Assembly: GCA_018700215.1 (NCBI GenBank)
Contig: JABIST010000070.1
Span: forward strand, 1 to 17,283
Source of the DNA: Dehalococcoidia bacterium
GTDB lineage: Bacteria; Chloroflexota; Dehalococcoidia; UBA2979
Direction of reading: 5' to 3'
Length of the DNA stretch: 17,283 nt
Shown: positions 4,954 to 13,239 of the stretch, piece by piece
Numbering within the stretch: position 1 is the stretch's first letter
How the letters are laid out: every line of letters begins with the position of its first letter
The notes under the pieces: model-generated
Seen by the model: only the letters and a program-made list of their open reading frames with translations
Database searches by the model: none
What the model was told of the DNA's origin: nothing
Translations under genes and position numbers: made by a program

Positions 4954-6615
4954 ATGCCGAGGATGACCGGCGCCTACGCGCTGATGGAAGTGCTCAAGGC
5001 CGAAGGCGTCACCCACGTCTTCGGCAACCCCGGCACCGCCGAAGGCGCCATCATCGATGCGCTGGAGCACCACCCAGACTTCACCTACGTCCTCGGCACG
5101 CAGGAGGGCGTCGTCATGGGCATGGCGGACGCCTACGCCCGCCTCACCGGCACCGTCGGCTTCGTCAACCTGCACATCGATTCCGGCCTTGCCAACGGTA
5201 TCTCCCTCCTCACCAACGCCTGGGAGGGCGGCACCCCCATGGTCGTCACCTCCGCCAACAAAGACGTCCGCAAGCTCGCCGAAGGCCGCGTCCCGCTGGA
5301 GCGCATGACCGAGCAGTTCACCAAATGGAGCGTCGAGGTCACCCACCCCGAACAGATCCCCAGCGTCATGCGCCGCGCCTTCCAGGAAGCCAAGACCGCC
5401 CCCACCGGCCCCGTCTATGTCTCGTTCGCCGCCAACGCCCTCGACGACGAAGGCGACATGGACATCACCCCCTCCGACCGCCGCTTCGACCAGCCCCGCC
5501 CCGACGCCCTCGCCACCATTGAGGCGGGTTCGATTCTCGCCGAGGCCACCCACCCCGTTCTCATCGTCGGCGACCGCGTCGCCCAGGCCAACGGCGTCGA
5601 GGAAGCCGTCCGCCTCGCCGAACTCACCGGCGCGCGCGTCTACAACACCGGCACCGGCGCCGTGAACTTCCCCGCCGGCCACCCCCAGTTCCTCGGCCCG
5701 CTCAACGCCACCATGCCCGCCGGCCGCGCAGCACTCGCTGAGGCAGATGCCGTCGTCGTCGCCGGCTCCTCCTTCGGCGGCTACCTCTACTTCGCCGGCC
5801 GCGCCCTCCCCCCCGGCGCCAGGCTCATCCACATCGACCAGAACGCCAACGAAATCGGCAAGTCCGAACCCACCGATGTCGGCATCGTCGCCAGCCCCAA
5901 AGCCGCCCTCGAGGAACTCGCCGACGACCTCGACGCCCGCATCTCCGGCGAAGCCCGCGAAGCCGCCCAGATCCGACGCGCCACCGTCGCCGAGGAGCAC
6001 GCCGCCCGTCGCGCCGCCTGGCAGCAGCGTGTCGAGGAGCGTTGGGACCTCTCCCCCATGTCCACCGAACGCATGATGTCCGAGGTCGCCGACGCCCTCC
6101 CGACGAACGTCCTCATCGTCGACGACTCAATTACCACCCGCGCCTCGGTCACCGGGGCCTACGAGTTCAACGAACCGACCAACCTGCTCGGTATCACCGG
6201 CGGCGCGCTCGGCTGGGGCATGGGGGCCGCCCTCGGCGCCAAGCTCGCGAGGCCAGAGCAACCCGTCGTCGCCATCATCGGTGACGGCAGCTCCATGATG
6301 ACCGTGCAGGCCCTCTGGACCGCCGCCGCCTCCCGCATCCCCGTCGTCTACATCATCTGCAACAACCAGGCCTACCGAATCCTCAAGCTCAACATGAACG
6401 TCTACAAAACCCAGATCCGCCAGGAAACCAACCCCGACTCCAAGTACCTAGCCATGGATTTCCCGGTCCGCTTCGATATCGCCGCCATCGCCGAAGCCAT
6501 CGGCGTCCGCGGCCAAACCGTCGAGGACCCCGCCACCCTCGCCCAGGCCGTCCGCGACGCCATCGCCCTCAACGAACCCATCGTCCTCGATGTCCACATC
6601 GACGGCGCCGTCTAG
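4954..6615 (+). CDS. TPP-dependent decarboxylase/synthase, benzoylformate decarboxylase-like
   Basis: This 553-residue protein has the three-domain plan of the acetolactate synthase/benzoylformate decarboxylase family. The N-terminal Pyr domain (about 1-170) carries VFGNPGT, QEG with E51 (the cofactor-activating Glu) and VNLH with H74, which matches His70 of Pseudomonas benzoylformate decarboxylase. T28 sits where that enzyme has Ser26. The central domain (about 190-330) includes VLIVGDRVAQANG and LIHIDQNANEIGKS. The C-terminal PP domain holds the TPP/Mg motif from GDG (443-445) to NN (470-471). It would decarboxylate or carboligate a 2-oxo acid, but side-chain preference cannot be read from sequence. 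It lacks an FAD-type signature that I could recognise. It is divergent from the cupin gene and convergent with the nitroreductase. The start is supported by GAGGGGA at 4939-4945. Confidence 0.88.
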   Translation: MPRMTGAYALMEVLKAEGVTHVFGNPGTAEGAIIDALEHHPDFTYVLGTQEGVVMGMADAYARLTGTVGFVNLHIDSGLANGISLLTNAWEGGTPMVVTSANKDVRKLAEGRVPLERMTEQFTKWSVEVTHPEQIPSVMRRAFQEAKTAPTGPVYVSFAANALDDEGDMDITPSDRRFDQPRPDALATIEAGSILAEATHPVLIVGDRVAQANGVEEAVRLAELTGARVYNTGTGAVNFPAGHPQFLGPLNATMPAGRAALAEADAVVVAGSSFGGYLYFAGRALPPGARLIHIDQNANEIGKSEPTDVGIVASPKAALEELADDLDARISGEAREAAQIRRATVAEEHAARRAAWQQRVEERWDLSPMSTERMMSEVADALPTNVLIVDDSITTRASVTGAYEFNEPTNLLGITGGALGWGMGAALGAKLARPEQPVVAIIGDGSSMMTVQALWTAAASRIPVVYIICNNQAYRILKLNMNVYKTQIRQETNPDSKYLAMDFPVRFDIAAIAEAIGVRGQTVEDPATLAQAVRDAIALNEPIVLDVHIDGAV

Positions 6616-6628
6616 CTACAGCGCCGTC
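6601..6628. terminator. Hairpin at the convergent TPP-enzyme/nitroreductase junction
   Basis: GACGGCGC (6601-6608) and GCGCCGTC (6621-6628) form a perfect 8-bp stem around a 12-base loop that contains the TAG stop. The left half is also part of a 12-base palindrome (6601-6612). There is no T-run. It is a plausible shared terminator for the converging genes. Confidence 0.4.
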
Positions 6629-6644
6629 CCCCACGGCCCTGCCG

Positions 6645-7268
6645 CTATTCCAGCGGCGTTCCCCAGGTTTCGGTGGACACCACCTCGTCCAGTGGCTTCC
6701 GAGTCACCTCACCGAAGCTCCCCTTCGGGTACCCCAGCGGCACGCAGTACACGATCTGCGCCCCCGAGGGGATCTCGAACATCGTCTTCACTCGCTCATC
6801 CACCACCGCGTGCAGCGTCGTGATCGTCCCCCCAATCCCCAGCGCCCGACCCGCCAGCAGCAGATTCTGCACCGCCGGAATCACGGACCCCATCGCCCCC
6901 GCCCCCTGCTCCGTCGAACACACGAGCACGATCGCTGGAGCCTCTCCGACCTCGTCCGCCAACCGCATCGCCGACTGCGTCGTGTGATTCGAAGCATCGA
7001 TGTCGTCCGGTCCGTGAATTCCCTGGTCCGCCCGCTTCGCCCACCACGCCTCGCGGTACAGCTCGCCGAACTTCGCCCGCTGCTCCGCGTCCTGAATCAC
7101 GAGGAAGTGCCACGGCTGCCCGTTCCCACCCGAAGGCGCCCGAGTAGCCGCCAGCAGCATGTCCCGCAGATCCCCCTCCGGAATCGGATCGGGCTTCACC
7201 CGCCGGATCGCCCGCAGCGAAAAGATCGCCTCACCCAGACTCATCGAAAACCGCTCGCTTGGATTCAT
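6645..7268 (-). CDS. Nitroreductase-family FMN oxidoreductase
   Basis: The start is the ATG at 7268, preceded by GAGGGG; an ATG six codons upstream has no such site. The 207-residue protein has nitroreductase signatures: L-R-A-I-R-R (18-23) for FMN phosphate binding, A-P-S-G-G-N-G-Q-P-W (44-53) contacting the flavin, and a C-terminal G-R-A-L-G-I-G-G-T (140-148). E105/V107 and P131-A-V-Q-N-L-L-L fit the dimer core. Members reduce nitro groups, quinones, flavins or alpha,beta-unsaturated compounds with NAD(P)H, and some remove halogens. The natural substrate here is unknown. It lies 64 bases downstream of the MFS gene on the same strand, so the two may be co-transcribed. Confidence 0.88.
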   Translation of the reverse strand: MNPSERFSMSLGEAIFSLRAIRRVKPDPIPEGDLRDMLLAATRAPSGGNGQPWHFLVIQDAEQRAKFGELYREAWWAKRADQGIHGPDDIDASNHTTQSAMRLADEVGEAPAIVLVCSTEQGAGAMGSVIPAVQNLLLAGRALGIGGTITTLHAVVDERVKTMFEIPSGAQIVYCVPLGYPKGSFGEVTRKPLDEVVSTETWGTPLE

Positions 7269-7332
7269 CGCTACCCCCTCATGCATGCTCGGAGGTCATT
7301 GTGACTGATCCGCGGTCGACTCGGGTGGTGGT

Positions 7333-8526
7333 TCAGTACGCCGCCGGCGTATCCCGATCCACCCGCGCAACCCGCGTCACGTAGATCACCATCCCCAGCA
7401 GGGGCAACAGCGCCACCAGCGTGAATCCCGAGGAGTACGATGTCGCGTCCACCACGAACCCCAGTAGCCCCCCGCCCACCACCGCGCCCACGTCCCACGC
7501 AATCGTGTACGTCGCCATCGCCGCCCCCCGACGCGCCGGCGCCGTCCGATCAACGATCAGCGACATCACCGAGACCTGTACACCCCCCAGCGCCATCCCG
7601 CCGATCGCCGCCGAGATCAGCATCACAAGCTGCGTCTCTGAGTTCGCCAACAGCAGCAGCGACAGCGCCTGCGCCGCTAACGAGGGGATCACCACCACCG
7701 TCCTCCCGTAGCGATCACCCACTGCCCCCGCCAGGAACCGCGCACCCAGCAGCGCCGTTCCCCAGACCGTGTAGTAGAGCCCCGCGTTCCCCAGCGTCCG
7801 CTCCTCTGCGAACAGCGGCATGAACGCGTTAATCGCCCCCACCGTCGTCGTCATCATCAGGAACACGATCGCCGGAGTGACCGCCGTCCGCGAAATCCAC
7901 TCGCGCTCCCGCCAGGACACGCCCGCCTGTGACTCCGGCGGCTCCAGGTCGTGCACCCGCATGCCGGACAGCAACGCCAACCCCGTCGCCGCGGCGCCCA
8001 CGAAGAACGCCGCCTCATGCGAAATCTGCGTGGCGACCCACACGGCCAGCACCGAACCGTAGAGCTGTGCCACCGCGTTGCCGCTCTGGTACATCCCGAT
8101 GCCCAGGCCGCGCTGCCTCGCCGGAATATGGCTAGCCACCATCGCCAGCAGCGCCGTGGTGAACATCCCCATCGCCACTCCATGGATCAGCCGGAAGCCC
8201 AGCATCACCCACGGATCCAGGCTGAGCCCGTACCCGACGAACGCCACAATCGTCGCCACGCCGCCGATCTTCAGCCACCGCTCGCGCGCGCTGCTGTCCA
8301 CCCAGATCCCCACCAGCGGCCGCGTGAACATCCCCGCAACCCCCAGCGCACCCACCACAATCCCCACCACCCAGTCCGCCTCGCTCGAAAGCGAGGTCGG
8401 CACATTCACGATCGCAATCGCGTACCCCACGAAGTAAAAGTGGATCGCCAGCGTCGCTAGCCCAAACTCGAGACTGCGCAAACTCGGCTGCGGACCCAGC
8501 TCCAGATCGGTGCGGCGGTCAGCCAT
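7333..8526 (-). CDS. Major facilitator superfamily (MFS) transporter
   Basis: This 397-residue protein is strongly hydrophobic and consistent with 12 membrane helices in two halves. Motif-A-like loops appear in both halves: G-I-W-V-D-S-S-A-R-E-R-W-L in the first and G-D-R-Y-G-R-T-V-V-V in the second. The middle loop (about residues 190-215, LEPPESQAGVSWREREW) is short and charged. The pattern resembles carboxylate or multidrug MFS carriers, but the substrate cannot be read. The genes around it handle organic acids as CoA esters, so uptake or export of a carboxylate is a reasonable guess. The ATG at 8526 has TGAGG upstream. The upstream dehydrogenase lies on the same strand, but strong hairpins sit between them. 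Confidence 0.88.
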   Translation of the reverse strand: MADRRTDLELGPQPSLRSLEFGLATLAIHFYFVGYAIAIVNVPTSLSSEADWVVGIVVGALGVAGMFTRPLVGIWVDSSARERWLKIGGVATIVAFVGYGLSLDPWVMLGFRLIHGVAMGMFTTALLAMVASHIPARQRGLGIGMYQSGNAVAQLYGSVLAVWVATQISHEAAFFVGAAATGLALLSGMRVHDLEPPESQAGVSWREREWISRTAVTPAIVFLMMTTTVGAINAFMPLFAEERTLGNAGLYYTVWGTALLGARFLAGAVGDRYGRTVVVIPSLAAQALSLLLLANSETQLVMLISAAIGGMALGGVQVSVMSLIVDRTAPARRGAAMATYTIAWDVGAVVGGGLLGFVVDATSYSSGFTLVALLPLLGMVIYVTRVARVDRDTPAAY

Positions 8527-8563
8527 GTGGCCTCAGGGTCTCTCTAGTCAGGGGCAGAGAATG

Positions 8564-8592
8564 CGAGAGCCCCGACATCGTCGGGGCTCTCG
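8564..8592 (-). terminator. Strong 13-bp perfect hairpin between dehydrogenase and MFS genes
   Basis: CGAGAGCCCCGAC (8564-8576) and GTCGGGGCTCTCG (8580-8592) pair perfectly around a 3-base loop. This is the strongest hairpin I found in the window. It lies 95 bases after the dehydrogenase stop and 37 bases before the MFS start. No clear T-run follows on either strand, so it may terminate, attenuate, or stabilise the message instead of being a classic intrinsic terminator. Confidence 0.6.
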
Positions 8593-8621
8593 TCTCATGT
8601 GTCGATGCGCGGTGTGCGCCT

Positions 8622-8699
8622 TAGTGGTTCGGACCCCGCGCGGCTGTGCCGCGCACAGAAGCATTACCGGCGTGGAACGAACCACTCCTAGTGGTTCGG
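8622..8699. repeat. Cluster of direct and inverted repeats at the dehydrogenase stop codon
   Basis: TAGTGGTTCGG occurs at 8622-8632 and 8689-8699, the second including the dehydrogenase stop. CGAACCACT at 8678-8686 is complementary to both copies, so two exclusive hairpins are possible. Between them GCGCGGC-TGT-GCCGCGC (8638-8654) forms another perfect 7-bp hairpin. The layout resembles a duplicated and inverted 3' end. Confidence 0.65.
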
Positions 8700-9758
8700 G
8701 CCGCGCGACATCGGCTGCGGCTGCCACCGCTCCAACGAGGAGTTCTGCAACGTCTGCGGGTTCACCGCGCTCCGCGGCCACTTCCCCTGCAACACCAGCG
8801 CCAACTCCTGCCCCAGCCGCCGACGCGTCTCCGGCATCATCCTCGAGGTCGCCGACGCGATGTGCGGCGTCACAATCACGTTGTCCATCTGGAACAACGG
8901 GTTCTCCGTGTCCGCCGGCTCAGTCTCGAACACATCCAGGCCAGCGCCCGCAATCTCGCCCGTCTGCAGCGCGTGAATCAGCGCATCCTCGTCCTGACTC
9001 GGCCCGCGTCCCGCGTTGATGAACATCGCACCCGGCTTCATCGCCTTGAACTGCGCCGTCGACATGATCCCGCGCGTCGCTTCGTTCAGCGGGCCATGGT
9101 TCGAGACGAAGTCGGAGCGCTCCAGCAGATCCATTAACCCCGTCGGCTCCACCCCGCGCTCCGTCATCTCCGTCTCGGACACGTACGGGTCGTACGCAAT
9201 CACGTGCAGCCCGAACGCCTGCGCCCGTCGCGCCACCGCTCGTGCCACGTTCCCAAAGGCGATCAGCCCCAGCGTCTGCCCGAACAGCCGAGGAAAGTTG
9301 CGCATGTGTGGGTGACCCTCGGCCCAGCGCCCCGCGCGGATCCACGTCCGCATCTCGTACAGGTGCCGGTGCGATCCCAGCAGCAGCGCCATCGTGTGAT
9401 CGGCCACCTCTTCGATGAACACGTCCGGCACGTTCGTCACCGGAATCCCGTGCCGCGTCGCCGCCTCCACGTCCACCCGGTCCGTCCCCACGGACCCGCA
9501 TCCGATGATCTTCACGCTCTCCAGCCCCGCGATGATCTCCGCGTTGATCATCCGCCCACGCGCGATGATCCCATCCGCGTTCTTCACCATCTCGATGAAC
9601 TCAGCGTCGGACTCCGCCGCCACCTCCACGATCTCCGCGTCGATCGGCGTGAGCGACTCTTCCTCGTAGCTGTAGTCGGCCACCGCCAGGTTGAACGACG
9701 AACCACCCGCCTGCATCGCCTCCTGCGGTTTCTGCACCGCCACCGTGTACTTCGCCAT
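8688..9758 (-). CDS. D-isomer-specific 2-hydroxyacid dehydrogenase (CtBP-like)
   Basis: This 356-residue protein has the two-part 2-hydroxyacid dehydrogenase fold. The substrate domain is at about 1-120 and 315-356, and the NAD domain lies between. The catalytic residues are visible: R251 in INAGRG, E280 in DVFETEP and H299 in VTPHIA, with R-to-E spacing as in E. coli SerA. The nucleotide loop is GLIAFGNVA (164-172) with D190 at the end of the next strand. Two glycines of the classic GxGxxG are alanine here (A167, A172), so NAD binding may be adjusted. The enzyme would interconvert a 2-oxo acid and a D-2-hydroxy acid with NAD(H). Substrate candidates include 3-phosphoglycerate, glyoxylate or branched 2-oxo acids. 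The ATG at 9758 has GAGGGGGA upstream. Confidence 0.9.
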   Translation of the reverse strand: MAKYTVAVQKPQEAMQAGGSSFNLAVADYSYEEESLTPIDAEIVEVAAESDAEFIEMVKNADGIIARGRMINAEIIAGLESVKIIGCGSVGTDRVDVEAATRHGIPVTNVPDVFIEEVADHTMALLLGSHRHLYEMRTWIRAGRWAEGHPHMRNFPRLFGQTLGLIAFGNVARAVARRAQAFGLHVIAYDPYVSETEMTERGVEPTGLMDLLERSDFVSNHGPLNEATRGIMSTAQFKAMKPGAMFINAGRGPSQDEDALIHALQTGEIAGAGLDVFETEPADTENPLFQMDNVIVTPHIASATSRMMPETRRRLGQELALVLQGKWPRSAVNPQTLQNSSLERWQPQPMSRGPNH

Positions 9759-9801
9759 CCAATCCCCCTCGTCTACGAAACGTCACCGTCTGCTGAACGC
9801 T

Positions 9802-9812
9802 CGCGCATCCTA
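9802..9812 (-). promoter_or_regulatory. Shared element TAGGATGCGCG upstream of the dehydrogenase
   Basis: On the minus strand this reads TAGGATGCGCG, about 45 bases upstream of the dehydrogenase start. The identical 11-mer lies upstream of the small Rieske ferredoxin gene (15639-15649), and a similar TAGGGTGCG precedes the thiolase-like gene. TAGGAT fits a -10 box, but no clear -35 is visible. Confidence 0.35.
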
Positions 9813-9847
9813 GTCCATCCCGCCCCCACGCACTGCACGCCACCGCG

Positions 9848-9863
9848 CGATCTCCCGAGGGCT
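9848..9863. repeat. 16-bp direct repeat, copy 1 (left of the second crotonase gene)
   Basis: CGATCTCCCGAGGGCT here is repeated exactly at 10941-10956. The two copies lie on either side of the crotonase gene 9960-10877. This copy is intergenic; the other is inside the CoA-transferase gene, where the minus strand encodes S-P-R-E-I. Confidence 0.6.
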
Positions 9864-9959
9864 TCCCGATCCACCGAGCAGTCAGCCCCACCGTCGCTTA
9901 CAGTCGCCCGACGACGAACTCGATCTTCCGAGAGTTACCGATAGCGAGAGGCACCCGCG

Positions 9960-10877
9960 ATGGGCATCAACTACGAAACCCGCGAACACATCGCCTACAT
10001 CACCATCGCCAACCCCGATCGCGCCAACGTCCTCGATAAAGCCACCTCCGATGAACTCTCCGAGGCCTTCATCAACGTCTGGGAAGATCGCGACGTCCGA
10101 GTCGCCATCATCACCGGCGAGGGCGACCGACACTTCTGCGCCGGACACAACCTCACCCCCCGCCCGGACCTCACCGCCGATGAGATCGAATACCTCCGCA
10201 CCCAGAAGATCTTCTGGCCGCCCGCCGGCACCGTGAACGGCGCCAAAATCGGCGCGGACGGCCGCATGGGCGATCACTACCCGCGCATCTGGAAGCCCGT
10301 CATCGGCGCCGTCAACGGCTGGGCCGCCGGCGCCGGACTCTACCTCCTGCTCTCATCCACCGACATCCGCATCGCTTCCGAAGAGAACGCCAAGTTCAAG
10401 TTCGCCCTCCTCTCGCAGGGCTGGCTCGGCGCCGGACCCGGAGCCACCCTCCTCACCAAGCAGCTCCGCTACGCCGACGCCATGCGCATCCTCCTCACCG
10501 ACGAACCCGTCCTCGCCGACGAAGCCCTCCGCATCGGCCTCGTCAACGAAGTCGTCCCCCACGCCAACCTCCTCGAACGCGCCGAGGAACTCGCCCGCCA
10601 GATCGTCGCCATGCCGCCCGTTGCCGTCCGCATGATGAAAGAGTTCGTCGTCCGCTTCGGCGACGCCTCCGAGGACCAGGCGTGGCAGGTCCAGCACCTA
10701 ATCAACACCCTGCTCATCCAGACCACCGCCGATGGCGAAGAAGGCCGCTCCGCCTTTAACGAAAAGCGTCCCCCCAACTTCACCGGTGCCCTGCGACGTC
10801 GAGGTGAGCCCTTCGCCGTCCCCGCTGATGACCAGCAGGAGCGCCTCGACGCGATCTACCAGTCAGGCCACTTCTAG
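9960..10877 (+). CDS. Crotonase-fold protein lacking both hydratase glutamates
   Basis: This 305-residue protein has clear crotonase landmarks: Y-I-T-I-A-N-P-D-R-A-N-V-L-D, H-F-C-A-G-H-N-L (58-65) for the oxyanion hole, A-V-N-G-W-A-A-G-A-G (117-126), and an E-E-G-R-S-A-F-N-E-K-R-P-P-N-F ending. At the position of Glu144 of rat hydratase there is Y128 or L129, and at Glu164 A149 or L150, so it cannot be a standard hydratase. Other members of the fold act as isomerases, hydrolases, decarboxylases, dehalogenases or C-C lyases. It also carries an insert of about 20 residues (73-105, with F-W-P-P-A-G-T-V-N-G) and a 30-residue tail (from about 276) beyond the normal end. GAGAGG lies upstream of the ATG. 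It ends 4 bases from the converging CoA-transferase gene. Its substrate is unknown. Confidence 0.88.
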   Translation: MGINYETREHIAYITIANPDRANVLDKATSDELSEAFINVWEDRDVRVAIITGEGDRHFCAGHNLTPRPDLTADEIEYLRTQKIFWPPAGTVNGAKIGADGRMGDHYPRIWKPVIGAVNGWAAGAGLYLLLSSTDIRIASEENAKFKFALLSQGWLGAGPGATLLTKQLRYADAMRILLTDEPVLADEALRIGLVNEVVPHANLLERAEELARQIVAMPPVAVRMMKEFVVRFGDASEDQAWQVQHLINTLLIQTTADGEEGRSAFNEKRPPNFTGALRRRGEPFAVPADDQQERLDAIYQSGHF

Positions 10878-10889
10878 CGGGCTACCCGC
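10877..10889. terminator. Minimal hairpin holding both convergent stop codons
   Basis: GCGGG-CTA-CCCGC forms a 5-bp GC stem. The crotonase TAG ends at its first base, and the loop is the CoA-transferase stop read from the other strand. There is no T-run. It is a weak bidirectional terminator candidate. Confidence 0.25.
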
Positions 10890-13188
10890 CGCCAGCCGCC
10901 TCTGCTTCCGCGCCAAACGCCCCGCCTCCGCGCAGTGCCTCGATCTCCCGAGGGCTCAGCCCCGCGATCCGATCGAGCACCTCCTCGTTGTCGCTTCCGA
11001 GGCCGCCCGCCGCCGTCGCCGTGCGCGTCCCGTCGGCCCACTTCCACGGCAGCCCCGGCAGCAACTGCGTCTCCCCATCCCCCAACGTCACCGGCTGATA
11101 AAACCCGCGCGCCCACAGATGCTCGTCCTCGAACAGCATCTGCGTATCGAACGTCGCCCCCGCCGCAACGCCCGCGCTCTGCAGCGCGTGCATCGCCTCC
11201 CGCGCGTCCCGCGCCGCCGTCCACCCCGCGATCACACCGCCGATCTCCTCCCGGCGCACGAACCGCTCCGCCACGTTCAACCCCTCGAGGCCTGCCAACC
11301 CCTCGACCTGCGCGCACAGTGCTCGCCACTCCTCGTCCGAGGTCACCGCAATCGCGATCCACTGGTCCTCACCCGCCGCCGGATACAGGTCATGCGGTGC
11401 AAGGTCCCGGCTCTGATTCCCAAGCTGCCGAGGTAGCTCCATCCCCTCCTGCGCCTCCAGCAGCGAGCCCGGCATCGTCCACAACAGCGCCTCCGCCATC
11501 GAGTGGTCGATCTTCCGAACTGCACTCGAGCCCTGCTGTCGCGCGTACAAAGCAGCCGTCGAGGAGAACGCCAGCAGCATTCCGCACAGTGGATCCGACC
11601 ACGCGAACCCCGGCGACGGCGGTCGATCGGGGAACCCGTTCAGATCCGCGAACGCAACAAAGCACTGCACCAGCGTCCCGTACGCCACCGCATCCGCCTG
11701 CGGCCCCGTCCGCCCCACGCCCGATGACGACACATACACAATCTCCGGGTTCACCTTCCGCAGATCCGCTTCGCCGAGCCCGAGCCGATCCATCACCCCG
11801 CTCGCGAAGTTCTCGAGGACAACGTCCGAGGTAGCCGCCAGCTTCAGCACCGCGTCCACCGCCCCCGGTGCCTTCAAATCCAACCCCAGGTTCAACTTCG
11901 ACCGTCCGAGCACATCGTGCAGCGCCGTCCGCCGCCCCGGATCCGGCCGCGTCGGCGACTCAATCTTCACGATCTCCGCCCCGAACGAAGCGAGGAACTG
12001 CGTCGTCGTCGGCCCCGCAATCACCCACGAGAAGTCCAGCACCCGCACCCCCGCCAGCGGCAGCTCCCCACTCGCGTTCGTCGCTTCCGAGCTCCCCGCC
12101 GCCCCGTCGCTGAACTCGCCCGCCGGCGGTTCCTCCCGCAGAGCCACCGACGGCAATCCGAACGGCGGAGCCGGACCTAACCGACCCTCGCTTCCTGCTA
12201 GCGACATAAACGACCCTCGGGCGATCAGATGCTCGTCCTCCAACGTCTCCCCGACGCTGTATACCGGGAAACAGGGCACATGTGCCTCTTGTGTCGCGAC
12301 ATAAATCTGCGCCCGCGTCCGCCCCCGGCTCCACTCGCTCATCAACGGAACCAGCTCGTCCGCCCGCTGCAACCGATCCGCGTTCGTCGCGAACCGAGCA
12401 TCCGCCGTCCACGCCGGAGCGCCCATCACCCCCACCCACGCCGCCCACTGATGTGTCTCCCGAGGAGATATCGAGACATAACCATCACTCGCCGGCAGCA
12501 CCACCGACGCGCCCAGCACGTCACCACGTCGCGTCCGCGACGAAGGCACCACCCCCAGCGCCGGGCTCGATAACTCCCGAGCCGCCATGCACGCCATCGC
12601 CTCGTGCGCCGACACGTCGATCATCGCCCCCTCGCCCGTGCGCGCCCTCCGATGTAGCGCAGCCATCGAGGCCGTCGACGCGGCGATCCCCGCGATGAAC
12701 TCTGTCTGCTCACCCGCGGCCCGGACGGGCGGCTCCACCAGCGGGTCTTCCACCGAACCCAGCAGCAGCCGCGACAGCCCGCTCGAATGGAACGTCGTCA
12801 GATCCGTCGCTCGATAATCCCGATACGGCCCCGTCCACCCGAACGGCGTAATCGTCACCACCACCGCCCCCGGCGCCAGCGCTCGCAACCCCTCCGGCGT
12901 CCACCCGGCGCCCTCGAGCTCCCCCGGCACCCCGCCCGCGACAATCAGGTCCGCCTGCCCAGCCAGCTCTTCGAGGCGGCTCGCATCCACCTCCTGCTTC
13001 AGCGCATCCGTCACCCGACGCGCATGCCGCGCCTCCGTCGTCTCCGCCCGACGAGCATTCGAGGGCAACCGAATCTGCAACACCTCTGCGCCCAGCTCCG
13101 CAAACAGCCGCCCACACACCGAGCCGGCCAGCGCCTCACCCAGCTCCAGCACCCGCAAATCGCCAAGCAGCATCCGCTCACCCGTCAT
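10882..13188 (-). CDS. Class III (CaiB/BaiF) CoA-transferase, two fused domains
   Basis: This 768-residue protein is about twice the usual family length of 380-420 and holds two CoA-transferase units in tandem. Unit 1 (about 1-360) begins LLGDLRVLELGEALAG, and unit 2 (about 375-768) begins LPLAGVRVLDFSWVIAG; a linker of about 30 residues rich in S, G and A joins them. The family transfers CoA between acyl-CoA and a free carboxylate through an aspartyl-CoA thioester. In unit 2 the Asp seems kept (D532 in W-S-D-P-L-C-G). In unit 1 the aligned residue appears to be Glu (E163 in Q-T-E-F-I-A-G), so one unit may be structural or altered. The start at 13188 has GAGAGGG upstream; a longer frame to 13230 lacks one. 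It lies 51 bases after the Gfo/Idh gene, probably in one operon. It would activate a carboxylic acid for CoA-dependent breakdown. Confidence 0.9.
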   Translation of the reverse strand: MTGERMLLGDLRVLELGEALAGSVCGRLFAELGAEVLQIRLPSNARRAETTEARHARRVTDALKQEVDASRLEELAGQADLIVAGGVPGELEGAGWTPEGLRALAPGAVVVTITPFGWTGPYRDYRATDLTTFHSSGLSRLLLGSVEDPLVEPPVRAAGEQTEFIAGIAASTASMAALHRRARTGEGAMIDVSAHEAMACMAARELSSPALGVVPSSRTRRGDVLGASVVLPASDGYVSISPRETHQWAAWVGVMGAPAWTADARFATNADRLQRADELVPLMSEWSRGRTRAQIYVATQEAHVPCFPVYSVGETLEDEHLIARGSFMSLAGSEGRLGPAPPFGLPSVALREEPPAGEFSDGAAGSSEATNASGELPLAGVRVLDFSWVIAGPTTTQFLASFGAEIVKIESPTRPDPGRRTALHDVLGRSKLNLGLDLKAPGAVDAVLKLAATSDVVLENFASGVMDRLGLGEADLRKVNPEIVYVSSSGVGRTGPQADAVAYGTLVQCFVAFADLNGFPDRPPSPGFAWSDPLCGMLLAFSSTAALYARQQGSSAVRKIDHSMAEALLWTMPGSLLEAQEGMELPRQLGNQSRDLAPHDLYPAAGEDQWIAIAVTSDEEWRALCAQVEGLAGLEGLNVAERFVRREEIGGVIAGWTAARDAREAMHALQSAGVAAGATFDTQMLFEDEHLWARGFYQPVTLGDGETQLLPGLPWKWADGTRTATAAGGLGSDNEEVLDRIAGLSPREIEALRGGGAFGAEAEAAGGG
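10941..10956. repeat. 16-bp direct repeat, copy 2 (right of the second crotonase gene)
   Basis: This is the exact match of 9848-9863, here within the C-terminal coding part of the CoA-transferase. Confidence 0.6.
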
Positions 13189-13239
13189 CCGAAGCCCTCT
13201 CGCATCGAGCGAGTGTACGAGCCCCGTCACCTCCGCCAG

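Noticed and set aside
4882..6000. Long minus-strand frame opposite the TPP enzyme
   Set aside because: It is a Gly/Asp/Val-rich shadow of a high-GC gene; the plus strand has a complete recognisable enzyme.
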